A DNA stretch of 64,000 bases from Pseudoduganella lutea (GCF_004209755.1 NZ_CP035913.1:3844001-3908000); one strand, 5' to 3'. Shown: positions 52,767-62,347, numbered from the stretch's first letter. The notes: a model not told the origin generated them from the sequence alone. Numbers and translations are program-made.

Positions 52767-53375
52767 ATGGTCAAGGTATTCGAAATCAATGGCGTACGGC
52801 CGGTCGTGCATCCGACCGCCTACGTGCACCCGACCGCGGTGCTGATCGGCGACGTGATCGTCGGCCCGCGCTGCTATGTCGGCCCGCTCGCATCGCTGCG
52901 GGGCGACTTCGGCCGCATCGTGCTGGAAGAAGGTTCGAACGTGCAGGACAACTGCGTGATGCACGGGTTCGAGAACACGGATACGGTCGTCGAAGTGGAT
53001 GGGCATATCGGCCACGGGGCCGTGCTGCACGGTTGCCGCATCGGCCGCAATGCGCTCGTCGGCATGAACGCGGTCGTGATGGACAACGCGGTGGTGGGCA
53101 GTGAAAGCATCGTGGCGGCGATGAGCTTCGTGAAGGCGAACATGGCGATCCCGCCGCGCAGCATGGTGATGGGCACGCCGGCGCGGGTCGTGCGCGACGT
53201 CACGGATGCGGAGATCGCGTGGAAAAACGTCGGTACCGCGCAGTATCACGAGCTTGCGGTGCGTTCGCGCGAAACGATGCGCGAAGTCGACGCTTTCACG
53301 GCATTGGAACCGGACCGGCCGCGCATCGCCTGGGACAGTTCGGTCCCGCTGCACGTGCACAAGAAAACAACCTGA
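52767..53375 (+). CDS. paaY: Phenylacetate degradation protein PaaY
   Basis: A 202-residue left-handed beta-helix (gamma-carbonic-anhydrase-like) protein of the PaaY family, reported to act as a thioesterase on side products. Hexapeptide repeats run from VHPTAVLIGDVIVGPRCYVG to HGCRIGRNALVGMNAVVMDN. Metal-ligand His residues are seen in VMHGFEN, HIGHGAVLHG. It starts 5 bases after paaJ. Confidence 0.93.
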   Translation: MVKVFEINGVRPVVHPTAYVHPTAVLIGDVIVGPRCYVGPLASLRGDFGRIVLEEGSNVQDNCVMHGFENTDTVVEVDGHIGHGAVLHGCRIGRNALVGMNAVVMDNAVVGSESIVAAMSFVKANMAIPPRSMVMGTPARVVRDVTDAEIAWKNVGTAQYHELAVRSRETMREVDAFTALEPDRPRIAWDSSVPLHVHKKTT

Positions 53376-53387
53376 ACGGAGACGGAC

Positions 53388-55424
53388 ATGGGAACGTTGC
53401 AAAGTTTTATCGGCGGCCGCTGGCACGGCAAGGAAGCGCACCAGCCGCTGCACAGCGCATTGAACAACAGCCTGATCTATCACACGCACGCCGAATCGAT
53501 CGATTTCGGCGAAGTGCTGGACTATGGCCGCAAGACGGGCATCCCGGCACTGATGGCGCTGGACTTCCAGCAGCGCGCCGCGCGGCTGAAGGCGCTGGCC
53601 CTGTACCTGATGGAGCGCAAGGAGCAGCTGTATGAAATCTCGCGCTTCACGGGGGCCACGCGGCCGGACAGCTGGGTCGACGTGGAAGGCGGCATCGGCA
53701 CGCTGTTCGCGTATGCCGGCATCGGCAGCCGCGAGCTGCCGTCGTCGAACGTGCTGCATGAAGGGCCGGCCATGGCGCTGGGCAAGCGTGGCGGTTTCTC
53801 CGGCACGCACATCCTCGTGCCGCGCGGCGGCGTGGCGGTGCACATCAATGCGTTCAACTTCCCCATCTGGGGCTTGCTGGAAAAATTCGCGCCCAGCTTC
53901 CTGGCCGCGATGCCGTGCATCGGCAAGCCGGCCACCGCCACGAGCTACCTGACGGAGGCGCTGGTGCGCATGATGCACGACTCGGGCCTGCTGCCCGACG
54001 GCGCGCTGCAACTGGTGATCGGCAGCACGGGCGACCTGCTGGACCGGCTGACGGGCTTCGATGCCGTCACGTTCACCGGTTCCGCGGACACGGCACAAAA
54101 GCTGCGGTCCAATCGCAACCTGATCGCGAACTCCGTGCCGTTCACGGCGGAAGCCGATTCGCTGAACTGCGCGATCCTGGCGCCGGACGTGACGCCCGAC
54201 GACCCGGAATTCGACCTGTTCGTGAAGGAAGTGGCGCGCGAGATGACGGGCAAGGCGGGCCAGAAATGCACGGCGATCCGCCGCATCATCGTGCCCCGCA
54301 CGCAGGCGGACGCGGTGGCGGAACGGCTGCGCGACCGGCTCTCGAAAATCACGATCGGCGATCCGTCCGTCGAGGGTGTGCGCATGGGTTCACTGGCCTC
54401 CAAGGACCAGCAGCGCGACGTGGCGGCCCAGGTCGAGCGGCTGCTGTCCGGGAACGAACTGCTGCATGGCGGCGAACTGAAACTGGTGGGCGACGGCGTG
54501 CACGAAGGCGCGTTCTTCGCGCCCACGCTGGTCATGTGCCGCAACGCGATGGACAACGATGCCGTGCACGACGTGGAGGCGTTCGGCCCGGTCAGCACCC
54601 TGATGACGTACGACGGGATCGACGAGGCGCTGGCGCTGGCCGCGAAAGGCAAGGGCAGCCTCGTGTCCACGCTGGTGACGAAGGATCCTCGCACGGCGGC
54701 GTATGCGGTGCCGGTAGCGGCATCCCATCACGGCCGCGTGCTGGTGCTGGAGCGCGAGGCGTCGGTCGATTCGACGGGCCACGGTTCGCCGCTGCCGCAA
54801 CTGAAGCACGGCGGGCCGGGCCGCGCCGGCGGCGGTGAGGAGCTGGGCGGCATCCGCGCCGTCAAGCATTTCCTGCAGCGCACGGCCGTGCAGGGTTCGC
54901 CGACGATGCTGTCCGCGATCACTGGGGAGTATGTGCGCGGTGGCGCCGTGCGCGAATCGGAAGTGCACCCGTTCCGCCGCCATTTCGAGGACCTGCAGGT
55001 GGGCGACTCGCTGCTGACGCACCGGCGCACCGTCAGCGAGGCGGACATCGTGAACTTCGGCGGCGTCTCCGGCGATTACTTCTACATGCACTTCGACGAC
55101 ATCGCCGCGAAGGACACGCAGTTCGGCAAGCGCATCGCCCACGGCTACTTCGTGCTGTCGGCGGCGGCCGGGCTGTTCGTGTCGCCGGCGCCGGGGCCCG
55201 TGCTGGCCAACTACGGGCTGGACAACCTGCGTTTCATCACGCCGGTGGGCATCGGCGACACGATCCGCGCGCGCCTCACGTGCAAGCGCAAGGTCGACCG
55301 CAACCGCACCGACGACAAGGGCGTGGGGCAGGGTGTCGTCGCGTGGGACGTGCAGGTGACGAACCAGAATGATGAGCTGGTGGCCAGCTACGACATCCTG
55401 ACCCTGGTTTCAAAGAAGGCCTAG
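53388..55424 (+). CDS. paaZ: Bifunctional oxepin-CoA hydrolase/dehydrogenase PaaZ
   Basis: A 678-residue fusion. The N-terminal aldehyde dehydrogenase domain (about 1-520) has [14 protein letters not shown] and the catalytic Cys in [11 protein letters not shown]. The C-terminal MaoC-like hydratase domain (about 535-678) has [15 protein letters not shown] with its Asp/His pair. It opens the oxepin ring and oxidises the resulting semialdehyde. GGAG precedes the ATG. The stop shares the tetranucleotide CTAG with the convergent M24 gene. Confidence 0.96.
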   Translation: MGTLQSFIGGRWHGKEAHQPLHSALNNSLIYHTHAESIDFGEVLDYGRKTGIPALMALDFQQRAARLKALALYLMERKEQLYEISRFTGATRPDSWVDVEGGIGTLFAYAGIGSRELPSSNVLHEGPAMALGKRGGFSGTHILVPRGGVAVHINAFNFPIWGLLEKFAPSFLAAMPCIGKPATATSYLTEALVRMMHDSGLLPDGALQLVIGSTGDLLDRLTGFDAVTFTGSADTAQKLRSNRNLIANSVPFTAEADSLNCAILAPDVTPDDPEFDLFVKEVAREMTGKAGQKCTAIRRIIVPRTQADAVAERLRDRLSKITIGDPSVEGVRMGSLASKDQQRDVAAQVERLLSGNELLHGGELKLVGDGVHEGAFFAPTLVMCRNAMDNDAVHDVEAFGPVSTLMTYDGIDEALALAAKGKGSLVSTLVTKDPRTAAYAVPVAASHHGRVLVLEREASVDSTGHGSPLPQLKHGGPGRAGGGEELGGIRAVKHFLQRTAVQGSPTMLSAITGEYVRGGAVRESEVHPFRRHFEDLQVGDSLLTHRRTVSEADIVNFGGVSGDYFYMHFDDIAAKDTQFGKRIAHGYFVLSAAAGLFVSPAPGPVLANYGLDNLRFITPVGIGDTIRARLTCKRKVDRNRTDDKGVGQGVVAWDVQVTNQNDELVASYDILTLVSKKA

Positions 55425-56629
55425 CCGCCGAACGGATCGTCGATCGAGCGGGCCGGCTGCGTAAACCAGCGCGGCCCGTCTTCCGTCATGTAGAAATGAT
55501 CCTCGTGGCGGATGCCGAATTCGCCCGGCACGCAGATCATCGGTTCGTTCGAGAAGCACATGCCCACGTCCAGCGGCGTCCTGTCGCCACCCACCAGGTA
55601 CGGCCATTCGTGGATGTCCAGGCCGATGCCGTGGCCCGTGCGGTGCGGCAGGCCAGGCAGCTTGTAGCCGGGGCCGAAGCCATTCGCCTCCAGCGAGCGC
55701 CGCGCCGCGGCATCCACCTCTTCGCAGGGCACGCCCAGCTGCGCCGCATCGAACGCCGCCTGCTGCGCCGCCTTTTCCGCGTTCCACACCGCCCGCTGGC
55801 GCTCGGTCGGCGTACCGAACACGTAGGTGCGCGTGATGTCCGAGATGTAGTCGTGCAGCTTGCAGCCGGTGTCGATCAGCACCGTGTCGCCATCTTTCAG
55901 CGTCTGCACGTACGACACGCCGTGCGGGAACGCTGTCGCCTCGCCGAACAGCACGATGACGAAGTAAGAACCGGCCGGTGCGCCCACCTTGCGATGTGCG
56001 CGGTCGATGAAGTCTTCCACTTCCTTGGTGGTGATGCCTGCGTGCAGGATGCTGGCGGTGGCCACGTGCACGGCCATCGTCATGTCCTTGGCGCGCTGCA
56101 TCAGCGCGATCTCGTTTGGCGACTTGCGGGTGCGGCAGTGCGCCGTCACTGCCTTGGCGTTTTCCAGCGTGTAGCCATCCGCCTGCTGGCGAATGCCGTC
56201 GGCCGTGAAGAACGGCGTGCTCTCGTCGATGCCGATGCGCGCACCTGCTTCGATGCCCAGGGCCTCGAGCGTGTCGACGAACAGGGCGCACGGGTTCTCA
56301 TGCTCGTGCCACGTGTGGATCGGGCCATCAACCACCATGAAGTCACGCAGCGTGGCTTCCTCGAACGCCGGCGCCAGGTAAGCCAGCCCGCCCTCGGCCG
56401 GCAGGATCGCCCCGACCATCCGTTCGCTCGCATGCCACTTCATGCCGGTGAAGTACAACAGGTTCGTGCCCGCGTTCAGCCACACCGCCGCAATCCCCTG
56501 CGCCCGCATGAACGCCTGCGCCTTTGCAATGCGCGCCACGTGTTCCCCGCGCCCGATCGGCACCGCGCCCGCCGTCATGTCCGACAGCGTCGCCAGTGCC
56601 TGTTCGATGGTGTTTCCGCCGATGCCCAT
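55421..56629 (-). CDS. M24-family metallopeptidase (Xaa-Pro peptidase-like)
   Basis: A 402-residue cytoplasmic pita-bread enzyme. An N-terminal creatinase-like domain precedes the catalytic domain, whose metal ligands are the Asp pair in LIDTGCKLHDYISDITR, the His in RTGHGIGLDIHE, and Glu in FSNEPMI and RHEDHFYM. It probably removes or cleaves Xaa-Pro peptides; creatinase-like hydrolases share the fold. AGGAG precedes the ATG. It converges on paaZ with a 4-base overlap. Confidence 0.9.
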   Translation of the reverse strand: MGIGGNTIEQALATLSDMTAGAVPIGRGEHVARIAKAQAFMRAQGIAAVWLNAGTNLLYFTGMKWHASERMVGAILPAEGGLAYLAPAFEEATLRDFMVVDGPIHTWHEHENPCALFVDTLEALGIEAGARIGIDESTPFFTADGIRQQADGYTLENAKAVTAHCRTRKSPNEIALMQRAKDMTMAVHVATASILHAGITTKEVEDFIDRAHRKVGAPAGSYFVIVLFGEATAFPHGVSYVQTLKDGDTVLIDTGCKLHDYISDITRTYVFGTPTERQRAVWNAEKAAQQAAFDAAQLGVPCEEVDAAARRSLEANGFGPGYKLPGLPHRTGHGIGLDIHEWPYLVGGDRTPLDVGMCFSNEPMICVPGEFGIRHEDHFYMTEDGPRWFTQPARSIDDPFGG

Positions 56630-56689
56630 GCTTGCTCCTTCCGATTCGAAGCGGGCATGATATCAGTGCTATGCCGAAACATTTCCTAA

Positions 56690-56786
56690 AACCGGGGTCA
56701 GACCCCGGTTCCTGGAAATACATTCACCCCAAAACCAACTGCTGGGGTCAGACCCGGCGGGTCTGACCCCGGAATTGCAGTTGGGG
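56690..56786. repeat. Two family B palindromes in tandem
   Basis: First, AACCGGGGTC-A-GACCCCGGTT (56690-56710). Second, GGGGTCAGACCCG-G-CGGGTCTGACCCC (56744-56770) enclosed by outer arms CCAACTGC (56735-56742) and GCAGTTGG (56777-56784). The second repeats the structure at 15298-15360. They lie between the M4 protease stop and the M24 start, both on the minus strand. Confidence 0.85.
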
Positions 56787-56802
56787 CTGTTCGATCAAAT
56801 TA

Positions 56803-59352
56803 CTACTGCGCCACGACACTCACCTTGTCGACCACGAACGAGGTTTGCAGCGAGGAGTCTTCGGTCATTGCGAACGACAGCCGCACGGTCTGCCCCTTCC
56901 AGGCGGCGAGGCTGAAGCTGCGTACCTGGTAGCCGGCGGCGGCGTTGGCGTTCGAGTACGTGGCGAGCGTGCCGAGCGTGGTGCCGGACGTGTTCTTCAC
57001 CGTGACGGCCAGCCTGTCGTAGGCGGTGGAGCCGGTTTCGGCGGTGTCGATGTGCAGCGCGAAGGTCAGCGTGGCGGTGGTGGCCGTCGACGGGATCGAC
57101 ACGTCCTGCGTCAGCGTTTCGGTCGACGTCTTGCCGTTGCCGCCCAGCCAGGCGTAACGGCTGCCTTCGTAGGCCGTCTGGCCGGAGAAGGTGCCGATGG
57201 CGCCGGTGCTGCCGGCCCAGCCGATGGCGCCCGATTCGAAGCCGCCGTTCGTGACGCGTTCGCTGCCCGTGCCGCCGCCGGTGCCGCTGACGGTCAGCGT
57301 GGCATTGCCCGACGTGACGGTGGCTGGCGTGGAAGCCGAGTCGGTCACGGTGGCCTTGAAGACGGCACCATTGTCGGTCGCCTGCGCGGTGAACGAATAC
57401 GTGGCCGACGTGGCGCCGCTGACCAGCGCATTGTTGCGGTACCACCGGTAGCTGTAGGGCGCCGTGCCGCCGGTCGCGGCCACGGTGAAGCGCGCGGTGC
57501 CGCCGGCGGAAACGGTCATGCCCGCCGGCTGCGTGGCGATCGCCAGGGCGCTGCCGCCGGTGCCGCTTTCCGCCACGTCCGTGCCCACGTTGATGGCGGC
57601 ATAGGCGCGCTTGACGGCGATGGCTTCGCGGCTGCCGGCACCATACAGCTCCTCGGCCGAGGCGATCATCTTGGCGCGGGCATCGGCGTAGTTGGACGAT
57701 GACGTGAGCTTCGTCGTATTCGCCTTGAACCAGATGCGGAAAGCCTTGTCGTTGCCGATGCCGGTCATCGCCCGCGGCTGCTGCGTGAGGTAGGAGCTGT
57801 AGTACTCGCTGGTGCTGGTGGCGTTCGAGCCCTGCGACAGGAAGTAGAACATGCGGTTGTTCGGCCCGGAGCTGTAGTGCACGTTCAGGTTCTTCAGCGT
57901 CGACGTCCACGCGTTCGGGCTGCTGCCATCCTTGCTCGGCTTGTACATGTAGCGCAGCGGCTGGCCGGTGCGGCTGATCTCGCGCCCCATCACCCAGTCG
58001 TTGCCGGTGGCGGGGATCGCGCTGCCGGTGCCGCCGGCGCGCGCATAGGCCTCCGTCATCTCGCCGCCGATGTCGGACGACGATTCGTTCAGGCCGCCCG
58101 ATTCACCCGAGTAGATCAGGTTCGACGTCGCATCCGTCACGCCATGGTGCATCTCGTGGCCGATCACGTCGATCGAGCCCAGGTTGTAAAAGGCGCTGCC
58201 GCCGTCGCCGATGTACATGCACTTGCAGCCCGGTTCAAAGAACGCGTTGTCGTACTGGTTGTCGACGTGGACGGCGATATACGTGGACGTATTGTTGCCG
58301 TCCAGGCTTTGCCAGCCCAGCACGTTCTTCATCGCATCGTAGGTGTTCATCAGGCCCCACAGCGCGTTCACGGCCGCGGTCTGGCCGTTGGCGTTCGTCG
58401 TGCTGCCGCCGTTGACGTACTGCAGGCCGTCGCCCCACGTATTCGTGGTGTTGGTGTAGATGCTGCCGGGATTAGGATTGGTTTCCGGGCTGTGGTTCGC
58501 ATTGGTGATCGCCATGCCGCCGTAACGGCCGCCGGTTCCGCGCGAACCGTCCAGCATCTGGTACGTGCTGCCCGAGAGCGTGGTATTGATCGGTACCGTG
58601 CCATTGTACTGGCTCTTGCCGGTGCCGGCCACCGTCTGCAAGGCATCCCATTCGGCGATCAGCTCGCCCGTGTGCGCGTCGACGATGCTGTCGCGGTACA
58701 CCAGCTTCTTGTTGACGGCCATGCGCGTCTGCACCAGGTAAGCCAGCGCATAGCGGTCGACCACTTCCTCCACGTCCAGCGCGTTCAGCGCGCTTTCCGC
58801 CTTGTTTTCGGCGCCGGCCACGCGCACCGTCTTCATCACCGGGTAGATCAGCAGCTCCGCTTCCGGCTTCCAGCGGTGCTTGCCCACCGGTGCGACGCGG
58901 CGCACCACGCTGGCGACGGCGTCTTCCTTCGAGATCGTGGGCGTCACGTCCGGCGCCGGCTTCGCGCTGGCCGCGCCGGCGCGCGAACCGTCGAGTCCAT
59001 CGCGGCGGTTCGACGCGGATTCGCTGACGATTTCGCCATCGTCGTCCGTGGCGACCACCGATTCGGAGCCGAACACCCGCAAGCCTTTCCATGTGTGCTG
59101 TGCGCGCACGATGCGCATGCCGTGCGCGCCAGGGTGCTGCCGGCCGACCTTGAAGCCATGGTCTTCGTCCAGGCCCGCCGCTGCGCGGCGCGAAGCCAGC
59201 CGGTTTTCAAGGCTGGCTTTGGCGGCGGCCGTCATTTCCTGGGCCGGCGCGGCCATCAGGCTGTCCGGCAGGATGCCGCGCGATTGCGCCGAGGCGCCGC
59301 CAAACGGAAGAATGGCGATCGTGGCCGCCAGGATGCTCAAGCGAAGATTCAT
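56803..59352 (-). CDS. Secreted M4 (thermolysin-like) metalloprotease
   Basis: An 849-residue pre-pro-protease. The signal peptide ends at GGASA; FTP and PepSY-type propeptide domains follow (to about residue 240). The catalytic domain has zinc motif HEMHH (H399, E400, H403) with the third ligand E423 in GGLNESSSD. An Ig-like domain (about 610-695, with GGTAPYSYRWYRNNALVSGA) and a C-terminal beta-sandwich (NGGFESGAIGW onward) probably bind substrate or surface. It is secreted and degrades extracellular protein. Two stop codons in tandem (TAG TAA) end the gene. Confidence 0.93.
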   Translation of the reverse strand: MNLRLSILAATIAILPFGGASAQSRGILPDSLMAAPAQEMTAAAKASLENRLASRRAAAGLDEDHGFKVGRQHPGAHGMRIVRAQHTWKGLRVFGSESVVATDDDGEIVSESASNRRDGLDGSRAGAASAKPAPDVTPTISKEDAVASVVRRVAPVGKHRWKPEAELLIYPVMKTVRVAGAENKAESALNALDVEEVVDRYALAYLVQTRMAVNKKLVYRDSIVDAHTGELIAEWDALQTVAGTGKSQYNGTVPINTTLSGSTYQMLDGSRGTGGRYGGMAITNANHSPETNPNPGSIYTNTTNTWGDGLQYVNGGSTTNANGQTAAVNALWGLMNTYDAMKNVLGWQSLDGNNTSTYIAVHVDNQYDNAFFEPGCKCMYIGDGGSAFYNLGSIDVIGHEMHHGVTDATSNLIYSGESGGLNESSSDIGGEMTEAYARAGGTGSAIPATGNDWVMGREISRTGQPLRYMYKPSKDGSSPNAWTSTLKNLNVHYSSGPNNRMFYFLSQGSNATSTSEYYSSYLTQQPRAMTGIGNDKAFRIWFKANTTKLTSSSNYADARAKMIASAEELYGAGSREAIAVKRAYAAINVGTDVAESGTGGSALAIATQPAGMTVSAGGTARFTVAATGGTAPYSYRWYRNNALVSGATSATYSFTAQATDNGAVFKATVTDSASTPATVTSGNATLTVSGTGGGTGSERVTNGGFESGAIGWAGSTGAIGTFSGQTAYEGSRYAWLGGNGKTSTETLTQDVSIPSTATTATLTFALHIDTAETGSTAYDRLAVTVKNTSGTTLGTLATYSNANAAAGYQVRSFSLAAWKGQTVRLSFAMTEDSSLQTSFVVDKVSVVAQ

Positions 59353-59868
59353 TTCTTCTCCAATGTGAAGTGACAGGCCCGCTGTGACCGCGGGTGAATC
59401 GCGACACTATGCAACCGGCATGTGGCCTGTCAAAAATCTTCCGAAATGAGTCGCCAGGCTCCCGTTTGTTAAAAATAAGACATTCCTGGAGGCACGAACG
59501 ACCGTGCTATGGCGCACGATTGGCGGGCTTGTCGACAGCGTGCAACGGTCGAGAATTGTGGCGTGCTTTTTCGCGCCTGCGCAACAATTGCGCTTACACT
59601 AGAGCTGCACCGGCATGCCACGCATGCCTGCCGGGCCAACGATACAGCGCACGGGCAGGTACGACATTTTTGGACAAGCGCTGACGCACACTTCGGGAAT
59701 GCAAACATGACCAAGCAAGTACACCGCCGCTTCACCCTCGCTCCGCACCGTCCTCCTCCAACGTAGGCAGCCCCTTTCTTCGCCTTTCCGCGCGTCCATC
59801 CCAGCCGCCATCCAGGTCGGCGGTGCGACGCATGACATTTCAAGGAGCGCCCTCGCGGGCGAAGAGCC
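59353..59868. other. Noncoding region upstream of the ACT-like gene
   Basis: 516 bases without a supported full gene. It holds a TACACT box (59595-59600), the short reading frame at 59707-59766, and GC-rich inverted repeats CCGCC/GGCGG (59802-59824) and CGCCC/GGGCG (59852-59865). The second lies between AAGGAGC and the ATG at 59869. The arrangement recalls a translated leader with attenuating hairpins. Confidence 0.45.
59707..59766 (+). CDS. Possible 19-residue leader peptide
   Basis: ATG at 59707 after GGGAA opens MTKQVHRRFTLAPHRPPPT and then a stop. It ends 102 bases before the ACT-like gene. Arg and a final run of Pro would slow ribosomes. No larger homologous protein was recognised, so the case rests on position and composition. 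Confidence 0.35.
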   Translation: MTKQVHRRFTLAPHRPPPT

Positions 59869-60534
59869 ATGTTGTCCATCGCAAACAGAGTTGAACATAT
59901 CGTCATGGATTCGCCCTTCCTCAGCGAAGGGCTGCGCCGTGGCCTCATCAATCTTTCGGAACTGGCGCGCCAGTTGCAGCCGCAACTGGAAAGCGACCTG
60001 TGGAAGCCCGTCGGGCAGGCCGCCGTCGTGATGGCGCTGCGGCGCCTGGCGGAACGCCTGCCGGGGCAGGGGAGCGACAGCGCGCAAGACATCGCGCTGG
60101 CGCAGAAAAACGGCCAGCTGACGGCGCGCACCGATCTCGTCGAACTGACGTGGCGGGAGTCAAGCCGCACGGACGGCTGCTACCGCGAACTGCTGGCGCA
60201 AGCCGACCGCCGCGGCGACATGTTCCTGGCCGTCACACGCGGTGTCAACGAAGCGATGGTGATCTGCAGCCGGCCGCTAATCCCGCTAGTGGAAGCCGTG
60301 TTCGAAGGCGAATGCCTGCTGGCGCGGCTGGAAAACCTGAATGCCGTCACGCTGCAACTGGCGGCCGACTCGCATCGCACGCCCGGCATCTACCATGCGA
60401 TCCTGAAAAAGCTGGCATGGGACAAGGTCAATCTCGTCAATCTCATTTCCACGCACACGGAATTGACCCTGGTGCTCGACCGGCAGCACACGGGCGCGGC
60501 GTTCGCCGTGCTGGCGGGGTTGGTGCAGCATTGA
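59869..60534 (+). CDS. Conserved protein with ACT-like ligand-binding region
   Basis: A 221-residue cytoplasmic protein. The N-terminal half (DSPFLSEGLRRGLINLSELA, then RQLQPQLESDLWKPVGQAAVVMALRRL) looks like a winged-helix-type module. The C-terminal half (MVICSRPLIPLVEAVFEGECLLARLENLNAVTLQ, DKVNLVNLISTHTELTLVLD) resembles the ACT-domain tail of aspartate kinases. It may bind a small metabolite. No precise family is claimed. It converges on dctM with a family A repeat between. Confidence 0.65.
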   Translation: MLSIANRVEHIVMDSPFLSEGLRRGLINLSELARQLQPQLESDLWKPVGQAAVVMALRRLAERLPGQGSDSAQDIALAQKNGQLTARTDLVELTWRESSRTDGCYRELLAQADRRGDMFLAVTRGVNEAMVICSRPLIPLVEAVFEGECLLARLENLNAVTLQLAADSHRTPGIYHAILKKLAWDKVNLVNLISTHTELTLVLDRQHTGAAFAVLAGLVQH

Positions 60535-60589
60535 GATGCCGCGGCGGACCGACCGGTTTTCGCATGATGTGCCGATATCTGCGCGGAAA

Positions 60590-60646
60590 ACCGGTGTCCG
60601 ACAATTTTTCCGGATGAAGCGCCCGGAAAAAATGTCCGACACCGGT
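60590..60646. repeat. Imperfect 24-base palindromic repeat (family A variant)
   Basis: The left arm (60590-60613) starts ACCGGTGTCCGACA and the right arm (60623-60646) ends TGTCCGACACCGGT; 22 of 24 positions pair. Just upstream, ACCGGTTTT (60552-60560) also pairs with AAAACCGGT (60587-60595), giving an alternative hairpin. It lies between convergent genes and may terminate both, though no long T-run follows. Confidence 0.75.
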
Positions 60647-60676
60647 ACACCACCGCCGCTGGCTGACCGGTAGTGC

Positions 60677-62335
60677 CTACTTCTTCTCCGCCTCGTCCGT
60701 CGAGAAGTTCAGCTGCGGGGCCTCGCCTTCCTTGGGTTCCTCCGCCGGGGTGCCGTAATCGGCGGGCGCGTCGATCTTGAGCTCGACGTTCTCGGTCATG
60801 TCGGTGCGCGTTTCCACGGACACCAGCTGTGGGAACGCGATGATCAGCGTCACCATCAGCACCTGGATGCAGACGAACGGGATCGCGCCCCAGTAGATGT
60901 CGGACGTCTTCACGGCCTTCGGCGCCACCGAGCGCAGGTAGAACAGCGCGAAGCCGAATGGCGGGTGCATGAACGAGGTCTGCATGTTCACGCCCAGCAG
61001 CACGCCGAACCAGATCAGGTCGATGCCGAGTTTTTCCGCCACCGGCCCCACCAGCGGCACGAGGATAAAGGCCAGCTCGAAGAAGTCGAGGAAGAACGCC
61101 AGCACGAAGAACAGGATGTTCACGGCGATCAGGAAGCCCGTCGACCCGCCGGGCAGGCTGGTCAGCAGATGCTCCACCCACAGGTCGCCGTTCACGCCGC
61201 GGAACACGAGCGCGAACACGGTGGAGCCGATCAGGATGAAGATCACGAAACACGACAGCCGCGTGGTCGACATCATCGCCTGGCTCAGGAGCGTCCACGA
61301 GAGGCGCCGGTTCATCAGCGCCAGCGCGATCGCGCCCACGGCGCCCATGCCGCCGCCTTCGGTGGGCGTGGCCAGGCCGATGAAGATGGTGCCCAGCACG
61401 AGGAAGATCAGCGCCAGCGGCGGAATCAGCACGAACACCACTTTCTCGGCCATGCGCGACAGCAGCCCCAGTTTCATCTGGCGGTTGGCCAGCGCAAACA
61501 GGAAGGCGCCGATGATGCCCAGCGCGGCGGAGAAGATGCCCACTTCATCGCGGTGGGCGTCCGGATGCGCGGCGTCGTACCAGTGCGCGAACGCATATGA
61601 AGTGGCCACCGTCACCACCACCAGCACCAGCAGCGAGCGCACGCCGGAGTCACCGTTCGGCTCGCGCAGGTTGCGCGCTTCAAGGGGCAGCGCGGGCGCC
61701 TTGTGCGGCTGGAAGATCGACACGGCCAGCACGTAGCCGGCATACATCGCCGTCAGCAGCAGGCCGGGGCCGAACGCGGCCTTGTACATGTCGCCCACCG
61801 AGCGGCCCAGCTGATCGGCCATCACGATCAGCACGAGCGAGGGCGGAATGATCTGCGCCAGCGTGCCGGAAGCGGCGATCACGCCGGAGGCGAGCCGCTT
61901 GTCGTAGCCATAGCGCAGCATCACGGGCAGCGAAATGAGCCCCATCGAAATGACTGAAGCGGCAACGACGCCCGTGGTGGCGGCCAGCAGCGCGCCCACG
62001 AAGATCACCGCGTAGGCAACGCCGCCGCGGATCGGGCCGAACAGCTGGCCGATCGTGTCGAGCAGGTCCTCGGCCATGCCGGACCGTTCGAGAATCAGCC
62101 CCATCAGGGTGAAGAACGGGATGGCCAGCAAGGTGTCGTTGGCCATGATGCCGAAGATGCGGTTCGGCAGCGCCTGCAGCAGTTCAGGCCGGAGCAAGCC
62201 CAGTTCGATGCCGACGAGGCCGAAGAACAGGCCGTTGGCCGCCAGCGCGAACGCCACCGGGAAGCCGCACAGCAGGAACAGCACGAGGGTGCCGAACATG
62301 ATCGGCGCGAGGTTGGCGATGATGAATGCTTCCAT
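60677..62335 (-). CDS. dctM: TRAP transporter large permease (DctM)
   Basis: A 552-residue integral membrane protein with a dozen or more helices. DctM marks include FGTLVLFLLCGFPVAFALAANG, GGVAYAVIFVGALLAATTGVVAASV and SGTLAQIIPPSLVLIVMADQLG. A hydrophilic C-terminal tail of about 50 residues (from RTDMTENVELKID) is longer than usual. It exchanges sodium for the bound solute and starts 12 bases after dctQ. The solute-binding protein is not adjacent; the two DctP genes in the window are candidates. Confidence 0.93.
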   Translation of the reverse strand: MEAFIIANLAPIMFGTLVLFLLCGFPVAFALAANGLFFGLVGIELGLLRPELLQALPNRIFGIMANDTLLAIPFFTLMGLILERSGMAEDLLDTIGQLFGPIRGGVAYAVIFVGALLAATTGVVAASVISMGLISLPVMLRYGYDKRLASGVIAASGTLAQIIPPSLVLIVMADQLGRSVGDMYKAAFGPGLLLTAMYAGYVLAVSIFQPHKAPALPLEARNLREPNGDSGVRSLLVLVVVTVATSYAFAHWYDAAHPDAHRDEVGIFSAALGIIGAFLFALANRQMKLGLLSRMAEKVVFVLIPPLALIFLVLGTIFIGLATPTEGGGMGAVGAIALALMNRRLSWTLLSQAMMSTTRLSCFVIFILIGSTVFALVFRGVNGDLWVEHLLTSLPGGSTGFLIAVNILFFVLAFFLDFFELAFILVPLVGPVAEKLGIDLIWFGVLLGVNMQTSFMHPPFGFALFYLRSVAPKAVKTSDIYWGAIPFVCIQVLMVTLIIAFPQLVSVETRTDMTENVELKIDAPADYGTPAEEPKEGEAPQLNFSTDEAEKK

Positions 62336-62347
62336 GTGCGCGTCTCC

